From: Nocardia inohanensis NBRC 100128 | Lineage (GTDB): Bacteria > Actinomycetota > Actinomycetes > Mycobacteriales > Mycobacteriaceae | NCBI RefSeq assembly: GCF_001612945.1 | Contig: NZ_BDBK01000016.1 | Location: 124,001-188,000, forward strand | DNA length: 64,000 nt | Direction of reading: 5' to 3' | Part shown: positions 7,107 through 15,359 of the stretch, piece by piece | Layout: each line of letters opens with the position of its first letter | How positions within the stretch are numbered: position 1 is the stretch's first letter | Translations under genes and position numbers: made by a program | The notes under the pieces: model-generated | Databases searched by the model: none | What the model saw: only the letters and a program-made list of their open reading frames with translations | What the model was told of the DNA's origin: nothing

Positions 7107-9068
7107 TCAGCTTAGCGATCCCATGGAAGACATTTCGTCCGGCATGGGTTGTGCCCATCGGGGCGGGCAGGCATGGGCGTGGAGATGGAATCCCGCGCCG
7201 AGTTCCGCTCCGCGTGGCCGGTGTCGGCCGGCAATGGGTGTGCTGATCGTCGTCACGCTCTGGTTCCGGTTGGCTGCGCGGGGCAACCCGGCCCGGTCCG
7301 TGGAAACGTGTCCCTCCGGACGCTGGCCTGCACGCCTCGAAAGGCGTGCGGGGGAGGGAACCTCACGTCGCCTGGGCGTGAGGTGGGTGCTTTTCGTCCG
7401 CGGCGGCCCGGCCTCGGTCCGGTCCGCCTGGCGGGTCGGTGGGATGGCGGTGATGAATGCCCGGGCTTCCATCGAGTCGGTCACGGTACGGATCACCATG
7501 TGGGCGCTGCTGCGGTCGGTGACAGTCATGGATTGGTGGGTCAGGCCGCGCGCGGCGATGCGCTGCCAGGCACCCTGGTCGCGGTCGCCCTGCCACCCGC
7601 AGCCGAGGTTGGGGCAAGTTGCCCACTTCCAGCCCGGCGTAACGGGCTTGTCCGGTGCCTTGCGATGCCGCAGGTCGGTCAAACAGCGTGGACAGTGTTT
7701 GGACGTGTTGTGTGCTGGCACCGTGACCACGGAGATACCCGCCGCTGCGGCGAGATGCCTTGTGTGGTCCGCGATTCGGCCGCGCACCATCTGCGAGAGG
7801 CGAGTGTTGTGGGTGCGGCCCATACCTTTGGCTTCCAACGACCGCAGGTCTTCGAGGTAGATCACCGTGGCTCCGATGGCAACGGCTTGGTCGACGATCC
7901 AACGCGCGCCCGCCCAGGCCAGAGCATCATTGAGACGCGATCTCTTGCCGCAGACGCGGAGAATTTCCTGAGCCAACGCATCGGCTTTGCCTTCTAGGGC
8001 GGGGTCGTCGAGTCGGGCGTAGTGATCAACCTTGACGTGGAGACGTTCGCTGAGGCGGCGAAGCCGGTCCTGTTTGGCGACGACTCCGGCGGCTCGGAAC
8101 TGGGCGCCGGTCCCGAGGGCGGTGATCCGGCCGTCATTGTGCAGTTGGGCCGCGCCCGCGCTGAGCAAGGTGTTCAGGCCCCAGTCCACGCCTAGAGCGA
8201 CGGTATGCCCGTGATGGCGGGACATGGGCACCGCATGGGTGTATGCGAGGTCGGTACGGATCTTCCCTTCGGTGACGCGCACGGTAGGCAGGTAAATCAC
8301 CGCGGTCGGCGGAACGGTTGTAGGTAGCACGAGAGGGCATGCGACCCACGACCAATCCTTGTAGGCGCGTGGGTCGGGCCGAATGGGAAGTCGCAGTCGC
8401 AGTACGACTTTCGCCGGATCGGTTGCCGACCGCTGGATGGTGGCCTGCTGGCTGTCGCATGCGGACAACAGCAGCATCTGGGCAGTGTGCGGGATGGGTT
8501 CGAGTTCGAAAAGATCTGACGGGAGATGACCGTGCCGACGTTCGAAGGCGACAACCTGGCGCGTGCGGGAACGAATGACGCTGGACGGCAGGAACTCTCC
8601 GGCCGGGATTGCAGCGCGAACCTGCTCCCACTCCTGGGCGGTGCGGTGGGTTGGGTCGCCAGGCCAGGTGGCGAGTATCCCGGCGATCAGCTCGGCCCGC
8701 CATCTGACCGACCGAAGGGTGCGACCGGTCTGCTCCTGCGCCATGCGTACGATCCGATCGTTCGTCTTCGCCTCACAGGTCACTGTCCAGGCCAAGCGCC
8801 GCAGCGCCATCCATGCATTCGACGGCAGCTTGCGCCCGTTTGCATCCCGGCCGCGAGCCAGCGTGTCTACCCCCGTTTGGTTCCAGTGCTCGCGCAGCAG
8901 CCGATTGCTCATCTCTGCCACCAAGCCGGCGCACCATCGCACACGGTCGATCACGGTGGCAGCGGTGAGGAGTTCGCCGGTCCGCTCATCCACACCAGTC
9001 CGGATCGACGCCCGTGTACTCGCGGTGCGGGCGGTCTGGCCGCAGGTCAGCGGCAGGTTCCAGCTCAT
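7107..9068 (-). CDS. Orphan TnpB-like RuvC nuclease (IS200/IS605 or IS607 accessory type)
   Basis: 653-residue TnpB-related protein, an RNA-guided nuclease family of transposons and the ancestor of Cas12. The RuvC triad is intact: Asp about 295 in ALGVDWG, Glu about 406 in VIYLEDL, Asp about 497 in GDRDQGA. The zinc ribbon has CPRC (459-462) and CPNLGC (485-490). The N-terminal 290 residues are longer than in typical 400-residue TnpB. The start at 9068 lies downstream of a CATAAT-like -10 (complement of 9096-9101); an in-frame TTG at 9203 is possible. The last 140 residues are Pro/Arg-rich and poorly protein-like, and overlap hairpins that may belong to a guide RNA. No tnpA is nearby. It interrupts core gene order, which suggests insertion. 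Confidence 0.8.
   Translation of the reverse strand: MSWNLPLTCGQTARTASTRASIRTGVDERTGELLTAATVIDRVRWCAGLVAEMSNRLLREHWNQTGVDTLARGRDANGRKLPSNAWMALRRLAWTVTCEAKTNDRIVRMAQEQTGRTLRSVRWRAELIAGILATWPGDPTHRTAQEWEQVRAAIPAGEFLPSSVIRSRTRQVVAFERRHGHLPSDLFELEPIPHTAQMLLLSACDSQQATIQRSATDPAKVVLRLRLPIRPDPRAYKDWSWVACPLVLPTTVPPTAVIYLPTVRVTEGKIRTDLAYTHAVPMSRHHGHTVALGVDWGLNTLLSAGAAQLHNDGRITALGTGAQFRAAGVVAKQDRLRRLSERLHVKVDHYARLDDPALEGKADALAQEILRVCGKRSRLNDALAWAGARWIVDQAVAIGATVIYLEDLRSLEAKGMGRTHNTRLSQMVRGRIADHTRHLAAAAGISVVTVPAHNTSKHCPRCLTDLRHRKAPDKPVTPGWKWATCPNLGCGWQGDRDQGAWQRIAARGLTHQSMTVTDRSSAHMVIRTVTDSMEARAFITAIPPTRQADRTEAGPPRTKSTHLTPRRREVPSPARLSRRAGQRPEGHVSTDRAGLPRAANRNQSVTTISTPIAGRHRPRGAELGAGFHLHAHACPPRWAQPMPDEMSSMGSLS
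7311..7383 (-). ncRNA. Candidate omega (reRNA) guide-RNA scaffold at the tnpB 3' end
   Basis: Nested hairpins lie within the end of the TnpB-like frame. An outer pairing TCCCTCC (7311-7317) with GGAGGGA (7353-7359) encloses a perfect 8-bp stem GCACGCCT/AGGCGTGC (7330-7337/7342-7349), whose loop reads UUCG on the minus strand. It is followed by a 7-bp stem CCTCACG/CGTGAGG (7361-7367/7377-7383). TnpB guide RNAs are known to overlap the tnpB 3' end. No expression evidence exists, and the boundaries and guide end are not determinable here. Confidence 0.35.
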
Positions 9069-9274
9069 GGGCCGAACGCTAGCCGCCGACTCGAAATTAT
9101 GTTCGATAGTGGTGCTGAGAGGTCCGGAATCACCCGAATCCACCGGGGCTCCGGCGAGTCGGACATTCGGAGCAAACGAACGACGCCCCGCAAACGCCGT
9201 CAACCTACTTTCGTGCCCGGAAGTGAGGACCGATACCCTCGTCTAAATGGCCCGAGGACTGTAGGAGCAAGTTC

Positions 9275-10021
9275 GTGACGAGCATGTGGGGCGCACCGTT
9301 GCGCTCGCGGTGGAAGGGTTCGCGTCGCCGGGATCCCGAGCAGGCCCGCTTCCTGACCCTGGCCTCGCTGAAGTGGGTCCTCGCCAATCGCGCCTACACG
9401 CCCTGGTACCTGGTCCGGTACTACCGGCTGTGGAAGTTCAAGATGGCCAATCCGCATATCGTGCTGCGCGGAATGGTGTTCCTCGGCAAGAACGTCGAGG
9501 TGCATGCGACGCCGGAGTTCGCGCGGCTGGAGATCGGCCGCTGGGTGCATATCGGCGACGGCAATGCCATCCGGTGCCATGAGGGTTCGCTGCGCATCGG
9601 GGACAAGGTGGTGTTCGGCAAGGACAATGTCGTCAACACCTACCTCGATATCGAGATCGGCGAATCCACGCTGGTGGCGGACTGGTGCTACATCTGCGAT
9701 TTCGACCATGTCACCGATGACATCAATATGCCGATCAAGGATCAGGGCATCGTGAAGTCGCCGGTGCGCATCGGGCCCGATACCTGGATCGCCGCCAAGG
9801 TGACCGTGCTGCGCTCGACCCGCGTGGGCCGCGGTTGCGTGCTCGGCGCGCACGCCGTCGTCAAGGGTGATTTCCCGGATTACAGCATTTGCGTGGGTGC
9901 GCCCGCGCGCGCGGTGAAGAACCGCAAGGACGCCTGGGACGCCGCCGCCGACAAGCGCGCCGAATACCTTGCCGCCCTGGCGGACATCGAACGCAAGAAG
10001 AACGGCGCCGTCGCCTCGTGA
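9275..10021 (+). CDS. Hexapeptide-repeat (left-handed beta-helix) acyltransferase
   Basis: 248-residue transferase with left-handed beta-helix repeats running from about residue 60 to 215 (for example RLEIGRWVHIGDGNAIR, SLRIGDKVVFGKDNVV, RVGRGCVLGAHAVVKGD) and the CVGAPARAVK end typical of the LbetaH acyltransferase family. A basic N-terminal segment with an aromatic amphipathic patch could bind membrane. GTG 9275 has AGGAG about 9 bases upstream. Position and size match Rv3034c, next to the methylglucose lipopolysaccharide (MGLP) locus. An acyl donor and polysaccharide acceptor are plausible but unproven. The stop overlaps the next start by four bases. Confidence 0.85.
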   Translation: MTSMWGAPLRSRWKGSRRRDPEQARFLTLASLKWVLANRAYTPWYLVRYYRLWKFKMANPHIVLRGMVFLGKNVEVHATPEFARLEIGRWVHIGDGNAIRCHEGSLRIGDKVVFGKDNVVNTYLDIEIGESTLVADWCYICDFDHVTDDINMPIKDQGIVKSPVRIGPDTWIAAKVTVLRSTRVGRGCVLGAHAVVKGDFPDYSICVGAPARAVKNRKDAWDAAADKRAEYLAALADIERKKNGAVAS

Positions 10022-10563
10022 ACCGCTACGCGGCTTTCCTGCGCGGCATCATGCCCTCGAACCCGAACATGCGCAACGAGAAACTGCGCGCGGTGTTCGA
10101 GGGCCTCGGCTTCGAGAACGTGACCACACTGCTCTCCAGCGGCAATGTCACCTTCCACAGCAAGAAATCCGATGCGGCCAGGCTGGAATCGCAGATCCAG
10201 CGCGCGCTCAATGCCGAACTCGGAATTCCCGGCGGCACCCTGATCCGCACCTACGAGCAACTCCGCGAACTGGTCGATGCGGACCCGTTCGCGGGCCTGA
10301 CTCATTGCCGCGAAACCTATCTCACGGTCACCTTCGTACGTGACCCCTCCGCCGGACTGCCCGACGAAGCGGTTGGCAAAATGGACGCGATCCGCCTGGT
10401 CGGCTTCGATGCGCCGGCGAGCGCGCTGCTGTCGGTCATCGACAACACCAACCCGAGCACCACCAATTTCATGCAGGTGGTCGAGAAGTTCTACGGCAAG
10501 GACAACATCACCACCCGCACCTTCCTCACCGTGCAGAAGGCGCTGAAGAAGCTCGAGTCCTGA
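10018..10563 (+). CDS. DUF1697 protein
   Basis: 181-residue DUF1697-family protein, of unknown function. The family signature is present: RYAAFLRGIMPS near the N-terminus, LSSGNVTFHSKK around residues 40-51, and the C-terminal NFMQVVEKFYGKDNITTRTFLTVQKALK, resembling the usual '..TTRNWNTVxKL' ending. GTG 10018 overlaps the acyltransferase stop (GTGA), so the two are translationally coupled. It ends three bases before a convergent methyltransferase. Confidence 0.85.
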   Translation: MNRYAAFLRGIMPSNPNMRNEKLRAVFEGLGFENVTTLLSSGNVTFHSKKSDAARLESQIQRALNAELGIPGGTLIRTYEQLRELVDADPFAGLTHCRETYLTVTFVRDPSAGLPDEAVGKMDAIRLVGFDAPASALLSVIDNTNPSTTNFMQVVEKFYGKDNITTRTFLTVQKALKKLES

Positions 10564-10566
10564 CGG

Positions 10567-11277
10567 TCAGTCGCGGCGGAAGCGGGCCAGCCAGCCGGGG
10601 ACTTCGATGGGCTCCGGCCGGACCGGCATGGCGATGCGGAAGTCGGTCTCGTCCAGGGCTTCCAGGGTCCACCCGTCCGCGAAACCCGCGCGCAGTTCGT
10701 CGGCGCGCAGCGAGGGCGCCACATTGCCCCGGTCCGCCGGGACCTCGATATCCGTAGCCCCGAACTTCTCCATCATCTCCGCGATCAGCTGCTCGAAATG
10801 CTTGGCCGCCCGATCGCTGAGGGCGAGCACGTGCACGAGAGCACCCGGTTTGCACACTCCGTGCAGCGAGGCCGCGTAGCGCGCGAGTTCTTCACCGTGG
10901 AACAGATGCGCGACACCGGAATCGACCACGGTGTCGAAACGGCCCCGATACGCCTCCAGGTCGAAGACGTCGGCGACCGCGAAGGCGGCGGACAGGCCAC
11001 GCTGTTTCGCCTTGTCGTGGGCGCGCTGAATGGCCGTGGGCGCGAGATCGACGCCGGTCACGTCATACCCCTTGCCGGCCAGATACAGCGCGTTCTCGCC
11101 GGTGCCGCAACCGGAATCGAGGACCGCGCCGGTAACCAGACCCGACTCTTCCAAGGCGACGAAGCTCGGCTGCGGCGCGCCGATATCCCAGGGCGCGGGT
11201 GCGTCGTCGAAAGGGCCCTCGCCGCGATAGACGGCCTCGAAATCGGGGTTCTCGGGACGGAATTCGGATTCGCTCAT
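10567..11277 (-). CDS. Class I SAM methyltransferase (small-molecule/thiopurine-like)
   Basis: 236-residue methyltransferase. Motif I DSGCGTG at about residues 54-60, then VTGVDLAPTAI (motif II acidic end) and FDTVVDSGVAHLFHGEE (motif IV region). The arrangement resembles the tellurite/thiopurine S-methyltransferase-like group that acts on small toxic molecules. ATG 11277 is preceded by GGTGGAGAT, and 12 upstream codons in frame were excluded. It stands alone between convergent DUF1697 and the serine hydrolase gene. The substrate is unknown. Confidence 0.8.
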   Translation of the reverse strand: MSESEFRPENPDFEAVYRGEGPFDDAPAPWDIGAPQPSFVALEESGLVTGAVLDSGCGTGENALYLAGKGYDVTGVDLAPTAIQRAHDKAKQRGLSAAFAVADVFDLEAYRGRFDTVVDSGVAHLFHGEELARYAASLHGVCKPGALVHVLALSDRAAKHFEQLIAEMMEKFGATDIEVPADRGNVAPSLRADELRAGFADGWTLEALDETDFRIAMPVRPEPIEVPGWLARFRRD

Positions 11278-11337
11278 ATCTCCACCATGTCGCTGTCTTC
11301 GGGTGTGCCGCAAGGCTGTGGTCCTGCCGGCCCTTGT

Positions 11338-12492
11338 TCAGAGTGCTTCGTACACGGCTTCGATGAGCTGGTAGGCGCGGCGGTCGCCGGCGAGCCAGTC
11401 GCGGCGCAGGTTGGGCATGAAGGCCAGGGCCACCTGGTTTTCCGGATCGCCGAGGCCGATGGCGCCGCCTGCGCCCGGATGCCCGAAGACGGTGGGTCGG
11501 GCCGATTCCGGGACGATCATGTTCTGGGCGGGCAGGGTGTAGCCGAGGGCGTAGGCGGATTCCATGCGCAGCACCTGGTCGATGCCGCGTACTCGTTCGC
11601 GGATCGCGTCACGCAGGATCTGTGGTGGGAGTAGTACTCCGGCAACGAGATCGCGGTAGAAGGTCGCCAGGGCGCGTGGGGTGGTGACCAGGCCGACGGC
11701 GGGCCAGCCGCCGGTGAGGACCTCCGGTTGGCCGAACGCGGCTCGGGGGTTGGCTGCGGAGCGCCGGATCAGGGAATTCGGGTCCTGGAAAGCCCGGGTC
11801 ATGTGCGCGACGGTCTCGGCATCGATGGGGGCGGGGTCGCCCTGCCATACCTGCTCTTCGGCGGGTGGAAAGCTCAGTCGCGCAATCTGTTCGAGCATGG
11901 GCGCCGGTGCGCCGATATGCAGGTCGGGGGAGAGGTGGCGGCGGGTGTAGTCGCCGACCGTGAGGCCGGTGCGGCGGCGGACGATCTCGCCGGTGAGCCA
12001 GCCGTAGGACATCGCGTGGTAGCCGTGCTCGGAACCCGGCTCCCACAGGGGTGATTGCGCGGCAAGGTATTCGGCCATCAGTTCCGGATCGGCGGCCTCG
12101 GCGGCGGTGACGGGGCGATCGATGACCGGCAGCCCGGCGCTGTGCGTGAAGAAATCCGCGGTGGTCGTGGATTCCTTTCCCGCGCAGGCGTATTCGGGCC
12201 ACCACCGGGCGACCGGATCGTCCATCGCGATGCCCGTATCGGCCGCGACTCGCAGCGCCGCGGTGGCGGTCACCGCCTTGGTGCAGGAGAACCCGACGAC
12301 GGGCGTCTCGCGCTCCCACGCCCGCCCCGTGTGTTTGTCCGCGATCCCGCCCCACAGGTCCACCACGAGCCGCCCGCCGGCGTACACCGCCACGCCCGCG
12401 CCCAGGTTCTGCCCGTCCGCGAAGCTCGCCGCGAAGACGTCGCGCACGCCCTGGAACGCCGGATCGGTATGCCCGGAGACCTGTCCCCTCAT
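11338..12492 (-). CDS. Serine hydrolase of the beta-lactamase class C / family VIII esterase fold
   Basis: 384-residue cytoplasmic-looking enzyme (no signal peptide). The SxxK nucleophile motif is SCTK at about residues 69-72. A tyrosine motif is at about 158 (YHAMSYGW), and a C-terminal GHPGAGG segment replaces the KTG box, as in family VIII carboxylesterases. It probably hydrolyses an ester or thioester rather than a beta-lactam. Its ATG lies only 10 bases below a KstR-like operator (12502-12515), hinting at a role in steroid or related lipid catabolism. LipE-like proteins of mycobacteria are a possible comparison. Confidence 0.85.
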   Translation of the reverse strand: MRGQVSGHTDPAFQGVRDVFAASFADGQNLGAGVAVYAGGRLVVDLWGGIADKHTGRAWERETPVVGFSCTKAVTATAALRVAADTGIAMDDPVARWWPEYACAGKESTTTADFFTHSAGLPVIDRPVTAAEAADPELMAEYLAAQSPLWEPGSEHGYHAMSYGWLTGEIVRRRTGLTVGDYTRRHLSPDLHIGAPAPMLEQIARLSFPPAEEQVWQGDPAPIDAETVAHMTRAFQDPNSLIRRSAANPRAAFGQPEVLTGGWPAVGLVTTPRALATFYRDLVAGVLLPPQILRDAIRERVRGIDQVLRMESAYALGYTLPAQNMIVPESARPTVFGHPGAGGAIGLGDPENQVALAFMPNLRRDWLAGDRRAYQLIEAVYEAL

Positions 12493-12501
12493 GCCCCGAA
12501 T

Positions 12502-12515
12502 TAGAACACGTTCTA
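12502..12515. promoter_or_regulatory. KstR-like operator upstream of serine hydrolase
   Basis: TAGAAC-AC-GTTCTA: 6-base inverted arms separated by 2 bases, centred about 16 bases upstream of the hydrolase ATG (12492, minus strand). It matches the mycobacterial/rhodococcal cholesterol-regulator KstR pattern TnnAACnnGTTnnA, with the favoured TAGAAC half-sites. Other TetR regulators use related sites, so KstR itself is inferred. Confidence 0.6.
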
Positions 12516-12570
12516 TTTCAGGGCAAAAGGGTGTCCCAGGGAAATCTTGCTGGACCCGGCGTGTCGGAGG

Positions 12571-13833
12571 TCAGTAGGGCTGGTTCGGATCCCGTTCCGG
12601 CAGTGGACGTTCCGAGATGACCGGACGCCCCAGCGGGGTACGGACGCGGCGCTTGGCGGACTGGTAGACCAGCGCGGTCTCCTGCGCCACCACATCCCAG
12701 GCGAAGTCGGCGGTGAGTCGCTCGCGCGCGGACCAGGCCCGGTCCTGGGCGGTGGCGGGATCGTCGAGCACATCGCAGACGGCCTCGACCACACCGCTCA
12801 CATCGGCCGGTTCGAACGAGCGCCCGGTGACGCCGTCGGTGACCAGATCACCGAGACCACCGGCGTTCGAGGTGACCAGCGGGGTGCCCGCGGCAGCCGC
12901 TTCCAGGGCCACGATGCCGAACGGTTCGTAGCGGCTGGGCAGCACCACCGCGTCGGCGCTGTGCAGCCAGCCGAGCAGATCGGTGTGATCGAGCCGCCCC
13001 ACGAAATTCACCGCCCGCGCCACCCGATGCACGCGGGCGCGCTCGCGCAGCCAATCGAACTGCGTGCCGATGCCCGCCACGGTCAAAGTCGTTCCGGGAT
13101 GCGCCTTCCGGATGCGCGGCAGCGCGGCGATGGCGTCCTGGATGCCCTTCTCGTACTCGAGCCGCCCGACATAGAGCAGCCGCGGCGGACCCGAGCGCGG
13201 CGCGCGCTCCCGGAACGTCCACGAGCCGACGTCGATGCCGTTGCGGATCACCGTGACCGGCACCCGCTCCGGGCTGTAGAGCCGGGTGACCTCGTCCTTC
13301 ATCGACTCCGAACAGGTGATGAGCGCATCGGATTCGTGCGTCAGCCACCACTCCACCGAATGCACCTGCCGGTTCACCCGGCCGGAGACCCAGCCGCTGT
13401 GCCGCCCGGCTTCGGTGGCGTGAATGGTGGAAACCAAAGGCACGTCGTAATACTCGGCCAGGGTGATGGCGGGGTGCGCGACCAGCCAGTCGTGCGCGTG
13501 CACCACATCCGGGGTCCAGCCCTCGCCGATGCCCGGCTTGTCCAGGGCGATCCCGGCGCGCACCATCGCGTGGCCCATGGCCAGCGTCCACGCCAGCATG
13601 TCCTCGCCGAAGTCGAAGGCGGGCGGGTCCTCGGCGACGGCGACGACGAGCACGCCCTCCTCGATGAAGGAGTGCGTGGGGTGGGTGGTGGCGTCGGTAC
13701 CCATCGGCCGGCGCGCGAGCACGACGACTTCGTGCCCGGCACCGGCCAATTCGACGGCCAGGTGGTGCACATGGCGGCCCAATCCGCCGACTACGACGGG
13801 TGGGTACTCCCACGACACCATCAAAATCTTCAT
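12571..13833 (-). CDS. GT4 alpha-glucosyltransferase of the MGLP/glycogen type (Rv3032-like)
   Basis: 420-residue retaining glycosyltransferase with GT-B fold. The N-terminal glycine-rich donor/acceptor loop (PPVVVGGLGRH, about 11-21), the GRLEYEKG strand (223-230) and the C-terminal EPFGIVALE E-x7-E motif (303-311) are all present. Length and operon agree with M. tuberculosis Rv3032, an alpha-1,4-glucosyltransferase that elongates 6-O-methylglucose lipopolysaccharide and contributes to glycogen/capsular glucan. The start at 13833 overlaps the stop of the GH57 gene (TAATG), so the operon is 15356-16138, then 13833-15359, then this gene. Confidence 0.88.
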   Translation of the reverse strand: MKILMVSWEYPPVVVGGLGRHVHHLAVELAGAGHEVVVLARRPMGTDATTHPTHSFIEEGVLVVAVAEDPPAFDFGEDMLAWTLAMGHAMVRAGIALDKPGIGEGWTPDVVHAHDWLVAHPAITLAEYYDVPLVSTIHATEAGRHSGWVSGRVNRQVHSVEWWLTHESDALITCSESMKDEVTRLYSPERVPVTVIRNGIDVGSWTFRERAPRSGPPRLLYVGRLEYEKGIQDAIAALPRIRKAHPGTTLTVAGIGTQFDWLRERARVHRVARAVNFVGRLDHTDLLGWLHSADAVVLPSRYEPFGIVALEAAAAGTPLVTSNAGGLGDLVTDGVTGRSFEPADVSGVVEAVCDVLDDPATAQDRAWSARERLTADFAWDVVAQETALVYQSAKRRVRTPLGRPVISERPLPERDPNQPY

Positions 13834-15359
13834 TAGGGTCCTTCTGGGGCGGGGCCGAGCCTGCGCGCGTCGAGCGCGGGGAAGAGTCCGTCGGCCGCGT
13901 TCCATCCTGCCGCCAACTGCCGTGCTTTGGCGAGTTGCCCGCTCGTCAAGGCGGCTGCGAGTTCGCGCACGGCGTGGGCGTGTTCATGGGCGCGGTCACG
14001 CGCGTACCCGGCCGCGGAATCCTTCGAGACCATGAAGGCCCAGTCGCTGGAGATCGTCAAGATGGCTTCCCGCAGCAATTGGTCGGCGACCGGATCGCGC
14101 AGGCCGTCGGCGTCGACGCGGGCCTTGTCCAGGGTGTCGAGGGTGTGCCGCACGATGTCGGCATTGAGCTCGACCAGATCGGCCACCTGGTCCCCGGCCC
14201 ACACCCGCCAGTCCTTGCCCGAACCCCAGGAGGAATCGGCCAATTCGACGGGTTCGCCCACGTAGCCGCGGGCTCGGGCATCGGCGAGCGTGCCGACGGT
14301 GACCCCGGCTTCGGGGAGCGCGCGCAGCACTTGCTTGAGCCATTGCGGGCCCTCGTGCCACCAGTGGCCGAAGAGTTCGGTGTCGAACGCGGCCACCACC
14401 AGCGCGGGGCGCCCGATGCGCTCGGACTCGCTGATGAGCCGTTCCCGCACGGTCGCCACGAAGTCCTCGACATCGCGTGTGACGGCCGCCGCAGCGAGTT
14501 CGGGATCGTATGGCGCTTTGTCGGGTCCGGCGACGGTCTTGCCTGTGACCCGCGCGGGCTTGAGCCCGGTGGCGTGATCGTAGTGATGAAAATCACGGTA
14601 GTAGGGCTGGCCCGGGTAGCCGGATTTGGGTGACCAGACGCGATAGGAGACCGCCAGATCGCGTCCGAAGGCCACCACATCGGAGTCCCAGACCGGGCGG
14701 CCGAGGGTGGTGTCGCCGCGCAGGGCCGGACCGTCGGTCATGAAATGCCCGATGCCCGCGGCCGCGTAATCCTTTTCCATGCCGGGCGTGAACCCGCATT
14801 CGGGCGCCCAGATGCCGACCGGGGTGTGCCCCCAGCGGTGCTGCGCGTCGGCGAGACCCTCGCTCAACTGGTAAGCGCGCAGGCGCTGATCCAGCAGCGG
14901 CTGGAACGGATGCGCCAGCGGTCCACCGAGCAATTCGATGGCCTCGGCATCGATGAGCGACCGCCACACCGGCGACGCGCCGTGCATCCAGCGCTCTTCG
15001 AAATCGGTCAAAGCTTCGGTGGCGAGCCGGTGTTCGTGTGCGCCGAGCGCGGTATTGCCCGCCATGGACGCCTCGTCCGCGCGCAGCTTCCAGTTCCCCA
15101 GCCAGTGATGCATGCCGTGCAGCGAATGCGGATCGTCCAGCTGCGCCGCCAGCACCGGCGTGATCCCCAGGCTGAGCAGATGCGAACGCCCTTCGGCGGC
15201 AAGGGTTCTCAGCACCTTCGCGACGGGCAGGTAGGAGGACGCCCAGGACTGGTACAGCCATTCCTCACCCACCGGCCAGCGCCCGTGATGGGCCAGCCAC
15301 GGCAGGTGTGAGTGCAGAACCAGCGTGAACTGGCCCGGGACAGCGTCTTTCGCGGTCAC
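13833..15359 (-). CDS. GH57 alpha-glucan enzyme (Rv3031-like branching enzyme)
   Basis: 508-residue glycoside hydrolase family 57 protein. Conserved regions: HSHLPW near residue 16; GIWAPECGF with the candidate nucleophile Glu about 187; and AFDTELFGHWW with the acid/base Asp about 326. The C-terminal helical domain (about 400-508) is typical of GH57 branching enzymes. GTG 15359 overlaps the methyltransferase stop (GTGA). Its neighbours place it in the methylglucose lipopolysaccharide pathway, where it would introduce or process alpha-glucan branches. Activity (branching or hydrolysis) cannot be told from sequence alone. Confidence 0.85.
   Translation of the reverse strand: MTAKDAVPGQFTLVLHSHLPWLAHHGRWPVGEEWLYQSWASSYLPVAKVLRTLAAEGRSHLLSLGITPVLAAQLDDPHSLHGMHHWLGNWKLRADEASMAGNTALGAHEHRLATEALTDFEERWMHGASPVWRSLIDAEAIELLGGPLAHPFQPLLDQRLRAYQLSEGLADAQHRWGHTPVGIWAPECGFTPGMEKDYAAAGIGHFMTDGPALRGDTTLGRPVWDSDVVAFGRDLAVSYRVWSPKSGYPGQPYYRDFHHYDHATGLKPARVTGKTVAGPDKAPYDPELAAAAVTRDVEDFVATVRERLISESERIGRPALVVAAFDTELFGHWWHEGPQWLKQVLRALPEAGVTVGTLADARARGYVGEPVELADSSWGSGKDWRVWAGDQVADLVELNADIVRHTLDTLDKARVDADGLRDPVADQLLREAILTISSDWAFMVSKDSAAGYARDRAHEHAHAVRELAAALTSGQLAKARQLAAGWNAADGLFPALDARRLGPAPEGP

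Noticed and set aside
7107..9068. Type V CRISPR effector (Cas12-like) reading of the TnpB-like gene
   Set aside because: No repeat-spacer array, no cas1/cas2; size and motifs fit TnpB-related proteins.
9069..9203. Extended TTG start of the TnpB-like gene
   Set aside because: The extra 45 residues are not family-like and would cover the likely promoter.
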